Origin: Asanoa hainanensis
Lineage (GTDB): Bacteria > Actinomycetota > Actinomycetes > Mycobacteriales > Micromonosporaceae
Direction of reading: 5' to 3'
DNA: 64,000 nucleotides
Assembly (NCBI RefSeq): GCF_900188485.1
Contig: NZ_FZPH01000008.1
Span: 62,001-126,000 of the forward strand
Within the stretch, counting starts at the first letter, position 1. Each line of letters opens with the position of its first letter. Below are positions 1 to 7,627 of this stretch, one piece after another. A program made the translations under genes and the position numbers. The notes beneath the pieces are model-generated. The model did not search any database. It was not told where the DNA came from and saw only the letters and a program-made list of their open reading frames with translations.

Positions 1-1131
1 GTCCAGATCGTCGTCACCGACCCCGACCTGCGCGACAAGCTCGAAGAGCTGACCGAGGAGACGGTCGTCGAGGTCACCGGCACGGTGACGATCAACAGCG
101 CCGCGCCGTTGGGCGTGGAGCTCACCCAGCCGGTGGTACGCGCACTGAGCGCGCCAGCCGCGCCGCCCCCGTTCGACCTCTACCGGCCGCTGCTCACGGC
201 GAACCTGCCGACCCAGCTCGACCACGCCTCCGTGGCGCTGCGGCACGCCACCCGCCGCCGTGCGGTCACGGCCGCCGCGGCCGCCGCCGAGGGGTTCCGC
301 GCGACCCTCGACGCGCGCGGCTTCACCGAGATCTTCACACCCAAGATCGTCGCCTCGGCCACCGAGAGCGGGGCCAACGTCTTCGGCATCGACTACTTCG
401 GCAGCCGGGCCTTCCTCGCCCAGAGCCCGCAGTTCTACAAGCAGCTCATGGTCGGGGTCTTCGAGCAGGTCTACGAGGTCGGCCCCGTGTTCCGCGCCGA
501 GCCGCACGACACGGCCCGCCACCTGGCCCAGTACACGTCGCTCGACGTCGAGCTGGGCTTCATCGAGGACCACCTCGACGTGATGGCGGTGCTGCGCGAC
601 GTCGTGGCCGGCATGACCGAGGCGGTCGCCGACCGGCTGCCCGGCGTGAAGATGCCGATCGTGCCGGCCGAGATCCCGGCCGTCCACTTCACGACCGCGC
701 TGGAGATCGCCGGTGCGCCGGCCGACGAGCCCGACCTGGCCCCCGCGCACGAGCGGGCGCTGGGCGAGTGGGCGCTGCGCGAGCACGGCTCGGACTTCCT
801 CTTCGTGACGGGCTACCCGATGCGCAAGCGGCCGTTCTACACGCACCCCGAGCCGGGCCGCCCGACCCACTCGAACTCGTTCGACCTGCTGTTCCGCGGC
901 TTGGAGATGGTCACGGGCGGGCAGCGGCTGCACGAGCACGCCGACTACGTGGCCGCGTTGAACGGCGACCTGACCGGGGTCGAGACCTACGTCGAGGCGT
1001 TCCGACACGGCATGCCGCCGCATGGCGGCTTCGCGATCGGCCTGGAGCGCTTCGTGGCCCGCCTGCTGGGCGCGACCAACGTCCGCGAGGTCGCGGTCTT
1101 CCCGCGCGACCTGCACCGCCTCACGCCGTAG
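1..1131 (+). CDS. aspS: Aspartate--tRNA ligase, archaeal/non-discriminating type (5' partial)
   Basis: Class II aminoacyl-tRNA synthetase that charges tRNA with aspartate in the cytoplasm. The reading frame is already open at base 1 and the GTG at 85 is internal, so the gene begins upstream; 376 residues are visible and roughly the first 50, with part of the anticodon-binding OB fold, are missing. Motif 2 reads VFRAEPHDTARHL near codons 163-175, and motif 3 is GFAIGLERFVARLLG near the end. The absence of the long bacterial insertion domain and the short length point to the archaeal-like type often named aspartate--tRNA(Asn) ligase. That form can mischarge tRNA-Asn where the GatCAB route is used; whether it does so here cannot be seen. 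A perfect palindrome follows the stop. Confidence 0.93.
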   Translation, partial: VQIVVTDPDLRDKLEELTEETVVEVTGTVTINSAAPLGVELTQPVVRALSAPAAPPPFDLYRPLLTANLPTQLDHASVALRHATRRRAVTAAAAAAEGFRATLDARGFTEIFTPKIVASATESGANVFGIDYFGSRAFLAQSPQFYKQLMVGVFEQVYEVGPVFRAEPHDTARHLAQYTSLDVELGFIEDHLDVMAVLRDVVAGMTEAVADRLPGVKMPIVPAEIPAVHFTTALEIAGAPADEPDLAPAHERALGEWALREHGSDFLFVTGYPMRKRPFYTHPEPGRPTHSNSFDLLFRGLEMVTGGQRLHEHADYVAALNGDLTGVETYVEAFRHGMPPHGGFAIGLERFVARLLGATNVREVAVFPRDLHRLTP

Positions 1132-1133
1132 AA

Positions 1134-1167
1134 AAGAAGGGTCCCTTCCTAGGAAGGGACCCTTCTT
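1134..1167. terminator. Perfect 34-bp palindromic terminator between aspS and lipB
   Basis: The half-site AAGAAGGGTCCCTTCCT (1134-1150) is followed directly by its exact reverse complement (1151-1167), with no loop base. It begins three bases after the aspS stop and lies 44 bases from the convergent lipB stop, so it can act for both strands. Each arm carries its own internal complementarity (AAGGG/CCCTT), so alternative folds are possible. I recall similar AAGAAGGG-type hairpins as common terminators in Micromonospora-like genomes. Confidence 0.8.
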
Positions 1168-1211
1168 GGCAAACCAGCCTCAGCCCAGCGGCGGCGAAAG
1201 TCGCCCCCTGC

Positions 1212-1850
1212 TCAGCCCAGGAGCGTCGGCAGGCGACGCTCCACGATCGGGAGCACGTCGTCGACGGTGATCCGGCGGCCGAGCTCGGCGGTCAGGGACG
1301 TCGTCGTGGCGTCGCGGATGCCGCAGGCCACGATGTGGTCGTACGCGGCGAGGTCGCAGTCGGCGTTGATCGAGAAGCCGTGCTGGGTGACGCCGCGCGA
1401 GACGCGGATGCCGATCGCGGCGACCTTGCGGGCCGGCCCGCGGTCGTCCTCGGCCACCCAGACGCCGCTGCGGCCCTCGATGCGGGTGGTGGCCAGGCCC
1501 AGCTCGGCGCACGTGTCGATGAGCAGCTGCTCGGTGCGCCGCACGTAGGCGACCACGTCGATCGGCGCCGGCAGGCGCAGGATCGGGTAACCGACGAGCT
1601 GCCCCGGCCCATGCCAAGTGATCTTGCCGCCGCGGTCGACGTCGATCACCGGGCTGCCGTCGGTCGGACGGTCCCAGGGCTCGGTGCGCTTGCCGGCGGT
1701 GTAGACGAAGGGGTGTTCCAGGAGCAGCACGGTGTCAGGAGTGACGCCGTCGGCCACCTCGTCGTGGAGGCGGCGCTGCTCGTCCCAGGCGACCTGGTAG
1801 TCGACGGTGCCGAGACGGCGGGCCTGGAGCTTCGGAAGCACGCTGGTCAC
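1212..1850 (-). CDS. lipB: Octanoyltransferase (lipoate biosynthesis)
   Basis: Transfers the octanoyl group from acyl carrier protein to lipoyl domains, the first step of de novo lipoate attachment; the E2 protein encoded at 19341-21152 is a natural target. The protein has 212 residues, normal for LipB. Visible family signatures are [17 protein letters not shown], the lysine in [11 protein letters not shown], the QHGFSINAD stretch and the catalytic cysteine in [14 protein letters not shown] chose the GTG at 1850 because the protein then begins [14 protein letters not shown], in line with homologues; the frame stays open further upstream without family similarity. LipA is not in the window. 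The gene diverges from a small membrane protein gene. Confidence 0.95.
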   Translation of the reverse strand: MTSVLPKLQARRLGTVDYQVAWDEQRRLHDEVADGVTPDTVLLLEHPFVYTAGKRTEPWDRPTDGSPVIDVDRGGKITWHGPGQLVGYPILRLPAPIDVVAYVRRTEQLLIDTCAELGLATTRIEGRSGVWVAEDDRGPARKVAAIGIRVSRGVTQHGFSINADCDLAAYDHIVACGIRDATTTSLTAELGRRITVDDVLPIVERRLPTLLG

Positions 1851-1892
1851 GCCCCAAAGCGTAGCCCTCGCCCGGCGGCCCGGCCCCCTGAC

Positions 1893-2321
1893 ATGATTCG
1901 CGTCATGGTGACCCGGGCGCTGGTCCTGATCCACGCGGGGGTCGCCGCGCTCTGGCTCGGCTCGATGGCCTACAGCCTGTTCGTGGTGCAGCCGAAGCTG
2001 CCAGCGATCGCGACCGACCAGGAGGACGCCCAGCGCACCCTGGCCCACGGCAACCGCCGCCCGGTCGTCGCCATGATCACTGTGCTCTGGGTCACCGGGA
2101 TCATTCTCACCATCAGCGAGCCCAGTCCCGCCGCGGCAGTCAAGATCGTCCTGCTCGCCGCCGCCACTGTCCTCTTCTGGTGGGTCTCCTGGCGCGGCTG
2201 GCCACGCAGGGTGTTCGCCCTGCCGGCCGAGCTACCCGCCCTCCGACGCCGGTTCCGGGCCGCCGCTATCGCGATGTTCGCGCTGGTCGCTGCCGCTTTC
2301 GCGGTCGGCTATCTCTGGTGA
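1893..2321 (+). CDS. Small four-helix membrane protein, CopD-like
   Basis: About 142 residues from the ATG at 1893; a second in-frame ATG at 1905 gives [12 protein letters not shown] and is equally likely. Four hydrophobic segments are visible: [54 protein letters not shown] and [19 protein letters not shown]. The arrangement, with a histidine in the first helix and another in the loop before the second, recalls the CopD copper-resistance/DUF4149 superfamily, but no metal-binding set is clear enough to claim copper transport. The start lies 42 bases from the divergent lipB start, so the two share a promoter region. Confidence 0.7.
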   Translation: MIRVMVTRALVLIHAGVAALWLGSMAYSLFVVQPKLPAIATDQEDAQRTLAHGNRRPVVAMITVLWVTGIILTISEPSPAAAVKIVLLAAATVLFWWVSWRGWPRRVFALPAELPALRRRFRAAAIAMFALVAAAFAVGYLW

Positions 2322-2353
2322 GACGAGCGCCACCGGGATCGGCGCAGGAGTCC

Positions 2354-2383
2354 TTGACGATGGTCATTGCGTCTGACTTAATT
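2354..2383 (+). promoter_or_regulatory. Possible sigma-70-like promoter upstream of the 2430 gene
   Basis: TTGACG (2354-2359) is followed 18 bases later by TTAATT (2378-2383) in an unusually AT-rich patch. The downstream gene starts at 2430 with a GGAG ribosome-binding site. The -35 matches the consensus well, the -10 only in part. Confidence 0.35.
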
Positions 2384-2429
2384 TGGTAAGAAAAACTCTG
2401 CTCTTCGGTGACGTTGCGAGGGATGGAGC

Positions 2430-3077
2430 ATGCGGTCCATTAGCGCGAGCGTCAGGGACGCGTCCGGAGACTTGGAAGACCGGGAAACGCTGCGATTCTT
2501 CGTGGAATCACTGCTGGCCGAGTATCGCGCCGTCGAATCGAAGATTGCCCGGGCCTATCTTCTGTTGTTGTCCATCGGCGCCGTCTACGTTTTCCTGCGC
2601 ATTGGCGTGGTCGGGGAATTGAGCATGGGCCCGGTCAAGATTTCCAAGCTGGAGCCAATCCGCCTGGGCATACCGCCGGTTCTCGCGTACCTCGCCTACA
2701 GCGTGTCCGCTCTGATCGGTCGCTCGGTCATGATCGATGCCATCTGTGACGAGGTCTTCAGGAAATTTCTCCCCGGCGTCTACCGGCAACAGCTCCATAC
2801 CTCGTTGACGCCCTCCAGCACCATTGTGTCGAGTGACGTGGAAATGGTCGACTTCATCGGCGGTCCCACCCTGCTCGCCTGGGGTGTCGCGTTGAAGAAC
2901 ACCGTCGTGGTCTGCATTCCGTACGTCATTGCCATTGCCGCGGTCGTCTACCTCTTCCTGGATCCGGGCGCCCCGGGCCCGGCGGTTTGGATAGGCGCCG
3001 CGGTGAGCGCACTCTTCGTCGTATTCGGCGCCGTCCACTTGGTGGTTGCGTTCGTGGTCGAGCTGAACAAGGGCTGA
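2430..3077 (+). CDS. Hypothetical polytopic membrane protein
   Basis: A 215-residue protein that I do not recognise. The first 40 residues are charged and cytoplasmic-looking, followed by hydrophobic segments near 41-60 (RAYLLLLSIGAVYVFLRIGV), 80-95, 157-177 (NTVVVCIPYVIAIAAVVYL) and 187-210. Four membrane helices are the best reading. A GGATGGAG ribosome-binding site precedes the ATG. Third-codon GC is visibly lower than in the neighbours, with many ATT, AAA and GAA codons, so recent acquisition is possible. It ends two bases before the convergent GT-C-like gene. No catalytic motif is evident. Confidence 0.75.
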   Translation: MRSISASVRDASGDLEDRETLRFFVESLLAEYRAVESKIARAYLLLLSIGAVYVFLRIGVVGELSMGPVKISKLEPIRLGIPPVLAYLAYSVSALIGRSVMIDAICDEVFRKFLPGVYRQQLHTSLTPSSTIVSSDVEMVDFIGGPTLLAWGVALKNTVVVCIPYVIAIAAVVYLFLDPGAPGPAVWIGAAVSALFVVFGAVHLVVAFVVELNKG

Positions 3078-3079
3078 GG

Positions 3080-4876
3080 TCACGACCCTTTGACGCGCCA
3101 CACCCACACGTCGTCGATCCGCTCGCCCGGGCCGAACAACTGTTGGGTCGCGGACAGCAGCGCGTCGTGTTGGACCGGCCACTTCGAGCCGTGGATCTGG
3201 TCCGCCAGCACCAGGGCGTCGAGCCGCCAGTAGGCCACGTCCGCGCGCGCCTGGGCCTGTTCTGCCGGGCCGATCGGTGGGATCACGCCCGTCTGGGCCA
3301 CCTCGTAGAGCATCCCGTCCGTGTATCGCGGCACCGGGCCGATCCGGCCCCGTCCGTCCGGCCCGCCGGGGCCCAGGTAGAAGCCAGACGCCAGGGAGAA
3401 CTCGCCCTGACCATGCGTCCATGCGTACGCCTGCCAGCGTTGTCCGTCCGGAACGGTGTCCAGGGTGAACGGCACCGTCGCGAGCACCCCACCCGGCGGG
3501 ACCACCGAGGTCCAGTTCCCCGACGTGATGAAGGTCGGGATCGGCTCGCGGGCGACCGTCAGCAGGTTGACCGGCAGGATCGGCACCAGCGCCACCGCGA
3601 AGGCCGCCACCCAGGCCCGTCCGCGTGGCCGCGCGTCGACCAGCAGGGCCAGCAGCAGTCCGACGATCGGCGTGACCACCAGCGCCAGCCGTTGCGGCAA
3701 CGCCGCGTTGAAGACCGGCAGCGGGTTCAGCAGCGCGTACGGCAGGGGGAAGTCGGTGTAGTTCTTGAAGATCTTCACCGCCGGACCCCACGACAGCACG
3801 GTGAAGACCAGCGCGGTCACCCCGAGTGCGCGCAGCGTGGCGCGGCGGCCCGGCGTGGCGACTCGCCAGAGGTACCAGAACGCGCCGATCGCCAGCAGCA
3901 CCAGCGGCAGCCCGAAGAACGAGTTCTCCTCGGTCTCGTTCGGCGCCAAAGAGGTGTCCAGGCCGAGAACGCCGGCCAGCGAGCGCTGCGGGAACGCGAA
4001 GTACCCCGCGATGTCCTCGCTGTGCACGCGCGCGTCGAAGCCCGTGCCGTGGAACCGCTGCGGACCCAGGAAGTGCATCCAGATGGGGTACGCGAGCAGG
4101 GCGAACCCGACGACCGCGGTGACGCCCAGGCCGCGCAGCATCGCCGGCAGCGCGGCGCGGGCCTCGGCCCGGGTGGCCTTCGACAGCGACCAGACGCCCA
4201 GGAACACCAGGCAGGCCAGGGCGATGAAGAACAGCCCCTCGGCCGCGATGGAGAAGGCGATGGCCACCAGCACGCCCAGCAGAGCGCCGTCGCGCAGCCA
4301 GCGCCCGTCGCGCAGCCGCAGCACCCGCCAGACCACGATCGGCACCAGCCAGCCGGCCGTCCAGTTCAGGTGGGCGTTGGCGTGCGAGACCATGCTCGGC
4401 GCGAAGGCGATGAACAGCGCACCGGTCGCCGCCGCGAGCGGAGAGCGGACCAGGTGGCGGGAGAGCAGCCAGAACCAGGCGTACGCCGTCGCGACCAGGT
4501 TGAGAGTGAGGATCACCAGGAACGTGGCGGGCGCTCCGACCAGGAACGTCAACGGCGCGAACAGCACCGCGTACACGGTGATCGAGGTGTTGACGGCCAG
4601 GTTGGCGCCGTCCGGGAATCCGATCAGGTGGGTGAAGAACGGGTTCTCGCCATGGGTGATCGCCCGGGCGCCGTAGGAGAGCAACCACTCGAACAGGGCC
4701 TGGTCGCTGGAGTTGACCTTGATGGCGCGGCCGTTCGGGTCGATCCACAGGCCGCTGGTCACCCAGACCGCCAGGACCAGCGCTATGCCCGTGACCAGCA
4801 GGTCCGCCCGCCACCGGGAGGTGCGGGCCGGCGAGACCGGAGCGACGTCTGGGGGAGCGGGGGACGCGATCGACAC
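3080..4876 (-). CDS. GT-C-fold-like polytopic membrane protein (putative glycosyltransferase)
   Basis: A 598-residue integral membrane protein with about eleven hydrophobic helices between residues 25 and 430 and a soluble C-terminal domain of about 170 residues. The first periplasmic loop contains SSDQALFEWLLSYGARAI and GENPFFTHLIGFPDGANL, the acidic-loop-plus-membrane arrangement seen in lipid-linked-sugar GT-C glycosyltransferases. That assignment rests on fold style, not on a diagnostic motif. The end, GERIDDVWVWRVKGS, is typical of actinobacterial proteins annotated as hypothetical membrane proteins or glycosyltransferases. Start taken at the GTG at 4876. It is divergent from the CooC-like gene. 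Confidence 0.75.
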   Translation of the reverse strand: MSIASPAPPDVAPVSPARTSRWRADLLVTGIALVLAVWVTSGLWIDPNGRAIKVNSSDQALFEWLLSYGARAITHGENPFFTHLIGFPDGANLAVNTSITVYAVLFAPLTFLVGAPATFLVILTLNLVATAYAWFWLLSRHLVRSPLAAATGALFIAFAPSMVSHANAHLNWTAGWLVPIVVWRVLRLRDGRWLRDGALLGVLVAIAFSIAAEGLFFIALACLVFLGVWSLSKATRAEARAALPAMLRGLGVTAVVGFALLAYPIWMHFLGPQRFHGTGFDARVHSEDIAGYFAFPQRSLAGVLGLDTSLAPNETEENSFFGLPLVLLAIGAFWYLWRVATPGRRATLRALGVTALVFTVLSWGPAVKIFKNYTDFPLPYALLNPLPVFNAALPQRLALVVTPIVGLLLALLVDARPRGRAWVAAFAVALVPILPVNLLTVAREPIPTFITSGNWTSVVPPGGVLATVPFTLDTVPDGQRWQAYAWTHGQGEFSLASGFYLGPGGPDGRGRIGPVPRYTDGMLYEVAQTGVIPPIGPAEQAQARADVAYWRLDALVLADQIHGSKWPVQHDALLSATQQLFGPGERIDDVWVWRVKGS

Positions 4877-4936
4877 GGGCGGAGGCTACCAATCGGGACG
4901 ACACGCCCAGGAAGCGCCCGTTGTTTGTGATCTTAT

Positions 4937-4951
4937 TGAAAATGACTTCCA
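4937..4951. promoter_or_regulatory. Candidate Zur (zinc uptake regulator) operator
   Basis: TGAAAATGACTTCCA is a 7-1-7 imperfect inverted repeat that matches the actinobacterial Zur-box consensus as I recall it (TGAAAATGATTTTCA) at 13 of 15 positions. It lies in a low-GC island immediately upstream of, or overlapping, the start of the CooC-like gene, where a repressor would block transcription. No other copy was seen in the window. Position and sequence are observed; zinc control is inferred. Confidence 0.55.
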
Positions 4952-4959
4952 ATGTCAGC

Positions 4960-5922
4960 ATGAAAATCGCCTTTGTCGGGAAGGGCGGGAGCGGCAAGAC
5001 GACGCTGGCCGCCCTGCTCGCCCGCCACCTGGCCGCGGCGCCGGACCGCCCGCCGCTGCTCGCCGTCGACGCCGACATCAACCAGCACCTGGCCGCCGCG
5101 CTCGGCGGGGGCGAGGACGCGGTGCTCCCGGCGCTGGGTGACCACCTGACGGAGCTCAAGGAGTACCTGCGCGGCGACAACCCCCGGATCGCGTCCGCCG
5201 CCGCGATGGTCAAGACCACGCCGCCGGGTCGCGGCTCGCGGCTGCTCACCGTCGCCGGGACCAATCCCGTGTACGACGCGACGGTGCGCCAGGTGCGCGG
5301 CGTGCGGCTGGCCGTGACCGGCCCGTTCGCGGAGCGGGACCTCGGCGTCGCCTGCTACCACAGCAAGGTCGGCGCGGTGGAGCTCCTGCTCAACCACCTG
5401 GTCGACGGCCCGGGGGAGTACGTCGTGGTCGACATGACCGCCGGCGCCGACTCGTTCGCGTCGGGCCTGTTCACGCGCTTCGACGCGACGTTCCTGGTCT
5501 GCGAGCCGACCCTGCGCAGCGTCGGGGTCTACCGGCAGTACTTGGGCTACGCCCGCGACCACGACGTGCGCGTGCACGTGGTCGGGAACAAGGTGACCGA
5601 CGAGTCGGACGTCGATTTCCTCCGCACGCACGTCGGGGCCGATCTGCTGACCGTCCTCGGCCGCTCCGACTGGGTGCGGGCGGCCGAGCGCGGTGAGGTC
5701 CGGTCGCTGGACGCCCTCGAACCCGCCAACCACGCGGCCCTGGACCTGCTGCGCCAAGCGGCCGACGCCGCGGAGAAGGACTGGCCCCGGTACGCCCGGC
5801 AGGCCGCCGAGTTCCACCGCCGCAACGCCGTCGCCTGGGCCAACGACCGGGCCGGCGCCGACCTGACCGACCAGATCGACCCGGACTTCGTCCTGGGTGA
5901 CCACCACCTGCTCGTCCACTGA
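4960..5922 (+). CDS. CooC-like / MinD-type P-loop ATPase (putative metal-insertion or maturation ATPase)
   Basis: A 320-residue SIMIBI-class ATPase. Residues 1-15 (MKIAFVGKGGSGKTT) carry the deviant Walker A with the signature lysine; LLAVDADIN (33-41) supplies the switch aspartate and VVVDMTAGAD (155-164) Walker B. CooC proteins insert nickel into carbon monoxide dehydrogenase, but no such enzyme is in the window and the CooC CxC pair is not seen; Cys132 and Cys181 are the visible cysteines. I chose the ATG at 4960 because the P-loop normally starts at residue 1; ATG 4942 and TTG 4921 are in frame but overlap the candidate Zur box. No Shine-Dalgarno precedes 4960, so the message may be leaderless. 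The partner gene begins ten bases after the stop. Confidence 0.85.
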   Translation: MKIAFVGKGGSGKTTLAALLARHLAAAPDRPPLLAVDADINQHLAAALGGGEDAVLPALGDHLTELKEYLRGDNPRIASAAAMVKTTPPGRGSRLLTVAGTNPVYDATVRQVRGVRLAVTGPFAERDLGVACYHSKVGAVELLLNHLVDGPGEYVVVDMTAGADSFASGLFTRFDATFLVCEPTLRSVGVYRQYLGYARDHDVRVHVVGNKVTDESDVDFLRTHVGADLLTVLGRSDWVRAAERGEVRSLDALEPANHAALDLLRQAADAAEKDWPRYARQAAEFHRRNAVAWANDRAGADLTDQIDPDFVLGDHHLLVH

Positions 5923-5932
5923 GGAGAGAGTC

Positions 5933-6316
5933 ATGTCCCTGACCGTGAATGCTGACCTGCTCGACCGCGCCGAGGCCGGCCCCGTCGACGACGCGGACTT
6001 CGTCGACTGCGTCCGCACCTCCCTGCCGTACGCCTGGGAGGTCGTCTCCGACGTCGCCACCCGGGCCGCCGACGAGGTGGCCGAGCACGCGGTGCCGCCG
6101 CCGAGCGAGGCCGAGCGTGGCCAGTTGCTGCGCGCGCTGGCCAGCGACGCCATCCGGGGTGCGCTGGAGCGCCACTTCGGCGTCAAGCTGGCCTTCCAGA
6201 ACTGCCACCGGGTCGCCGCGTTCCCACCGGCGGCGGTCGACGGTGCCGGCTACCGGGAGTTCGTCTCGCCCCGCGAACAGCTCCGTAACCAGTCCCCTGA
6301 GCTCCGGGACTGTTAG
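5933..6316 (+). CDS. Small Cys/His protein co-transcribed with the CooC-like ATPase
   Basis: A 127-residue soluble protein that I do not recognise. A GAGGAGAG ribosome-binding site sits just before the ATG and the gap to the upstream ATPase gene is ten bases, so the two are almost certainly one operon. The first half is acidic and helical; residues 85-127 include KLAFQNCHRVAAF (Cys91-His92) and end in a terminal cysteine (SPELRDC). Cys26, Cys91, His92 and Cys127 are candidate metal ligands. Together with the upstream Zur-box candidate this suggests a role in zinc homeostasis or metalloprotein maturation; that is inference only. Confidence 0.75.
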   Translation: MSLTVNADLLDRAEAGPVDDADFVDCVRTSLPYAWEVVSDVATRAADEVAEHAVPPPSEAERGQLLRALASDAIRGALERHFGVKLAFQNCHRVAAFPPAAVDGAGYREFVSPREQLRNQSPELRDC

Positions 6317-6416
6317 CCGCGCCACATTGACGCACGGCGAAGTGTGGGCTCGTCGACCATGTCAGATCGATGGTCGCGAATCGTAGCCTCCCTGAAACAC
6401 CTCGAGGGAGGTCGCC

Positions 6417-7619
6417 GTGACGAAACGAATCCTGTCCCTCTGTGCCGCCGGCGCGGCGCTGGTCGTCGCGGCTGTGCTCGCGCTGGCCGCGCCCGCGCAG
6501 GCGGCACAGCTCTCCCAGGTCAGCGGCTTCGGGTCCAACCCCGGAAACCTGGCCATGTACGCGTACCGCCCAGACGGCCTGCCCAGCGGCGCGCCGGCCG
6601 TGGTGCTGCTGCACGGCTGCGGCCAGGACGCCAACGGCTACTTCACCAACAGCGGCTGGCGTACGTTCGCCGACCGGTGGCGGTTCGCGCTGGTCATCCC
6701 GCAGCAGAGCGGCGGCAACAACTCGACGTCGTGCTTCAACTGGTTCGAGACCGGCGACACCGCGCGGGGGCAGGGCGAGGCGGCCTCGATCCGCACCATG
6801 GTCGCGTACGCGGTGAGCACCTGGGGCATCGCGGCCAACCGGGTCTACGTCAGCGGGTTGTCGGCCGGCGGCGCGATGAGCGCGGTCATGCTGGCCACGT
6901 ATCCGGACGTGTTCGCGGCGGGGTCGGTGATCGCCGGCATTCCGTATCGCTGCGCGACCAGCATGGTCAACGCGTTCAGCTGCATGAACCCGGGCGTCGA
7001 CAAGACCCCGGCGCAGTGGGGCGACCTGGTCCGGGGCGCGTACTCCGGCTACACCGGTCCCCGGCCGAAGGTCGCCGTCTGGCACGGCACGTCCGACTAC
7101 ACCGTCGCGACCGCGAACGCCAACGAGTCGCGGGACCAGTGGACCAACGTGCTCGGCATCTCGGCCAGCCCGACCGGCACCGCCTCGCTGTCCGGCGGGA
7201 CCACGTTGGAGCGCTACGGCAACGACCAGGTGCGCGTCTACCGGGTGTCCGGGATGGGGCACGGCACGCCGGTCGATCCCGGGAGCGCGGCCGACCAGTG
7301 CGGCACGGCGGCGGCGTACTTCCTGGACACCATCTGCTCGGCGTACCACGACGCGACTTTCTTCGGGTTGAACACGGGCGGACCGACGACGCCGCCAACG
7401 AGCGCGCCGCCGACGACGGGGCCGCCGACGACTCCGCCGCCGACGACCGGGCCGTGCATCACCGCGACGAACTACGCCCACGTCTCCGCCGGGCGGGCCT
7501 ACCAACAGCTCGGCTACGTGTACGCCCGCGGCTCGAACCAGGCGATGGGCCTCTACAACGTGTTCCAGACCAACGCCCTCAAGCAGACCGGCCCGGACTA
7601 CTGGGTCGTGGGCTGCTGA
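6417..7619 (+). CDS. Secreted PHB-depolymerase-family esterase
   Basis: A 400-residue exported alpha/beta-hydrolase. Residues 1-30 form a Sec signal peptide ending APAQAA. The catalytic domain has the oxyanion motif LLHGCGQDANGYF (65-77), nucleophile Ser149 in GLSAGG, Asp227 in HGTSDYTV and His282 in GMGHGTPVD, matching the extracellular PHB depolymerase/feruloyl esterase family. A Pro/Thr linker (about 321-346) leads to a 54-residue C-terminal domain, CITATNYAHVSAGRAYQQLG onward, of the kind attached to secreted esterases and bracketed by cysteines. The substrate may be a polyester or esterified plant polysaccharide. GTG start with a strong GGGAGG site. It is convergent with the next gene, eight bases apart. 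Confidence 0.9.
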   Translation: MTKRILSLCAAGAALVVAAVLALAAPAQAAQLSQVSGFGSNPGNLAMYAYRPDGLPSGAPAVVLLHGCGQDANGYFTNSGWRTFADRWRFALVIPQQSGGNNSTSCFNWFETGDTARGQGEAASIRTMVAYAVSTWGIAANRVYVSGLSAGGAMSAVMLATYPDVFAAGSVIAGIPYRCATSMVNAFSCMNPGVDKTPAQWGDLVRGAYSGYTGPRPKVAVWHGTSDYTVATANANESRDQWTNVLGISASPTGTASLSGGTTLERYGNDQVRVYRVSGMGHGTPVDPGSAADQCGTAAAYFLDTICSAYHDATFFGLNTGGPTTPPTSAPPTTGPPTTPPPTTGPCITATNYAHVSAGRAYQQLGYVYARGSNQAMGLYNVFQTNALKQTGPDYWVVGC

Positions 7620-7627
7620 ACCCCGCT

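Noticed and set aside
768-1892. Open frame running from within aspS into the CopD-like gene, suggesting a fusion
   Set aside because: The first 370 codons are out-of-frame shadow of aspS and antisense of lipB, and cross a terminator; only the part from 1893 looks like a protein.
2508-5264. Long minus-strand frame overlapping the GT-C-like gene and the CooC-like ATPase
   Set aside because: The protein encoded in the other minus frame at 3080-4876 has membrane helices, and the plus-strand ATPase has a P-loop; this frame has neither.
7375-7455. Short repeated CCGCCGACGAC-like DNA in the esterase gene as a possible repeat array
   Set aside because: It simply encodes the Pro/Thr-rich interdomain linker; period and sequence are irregular.
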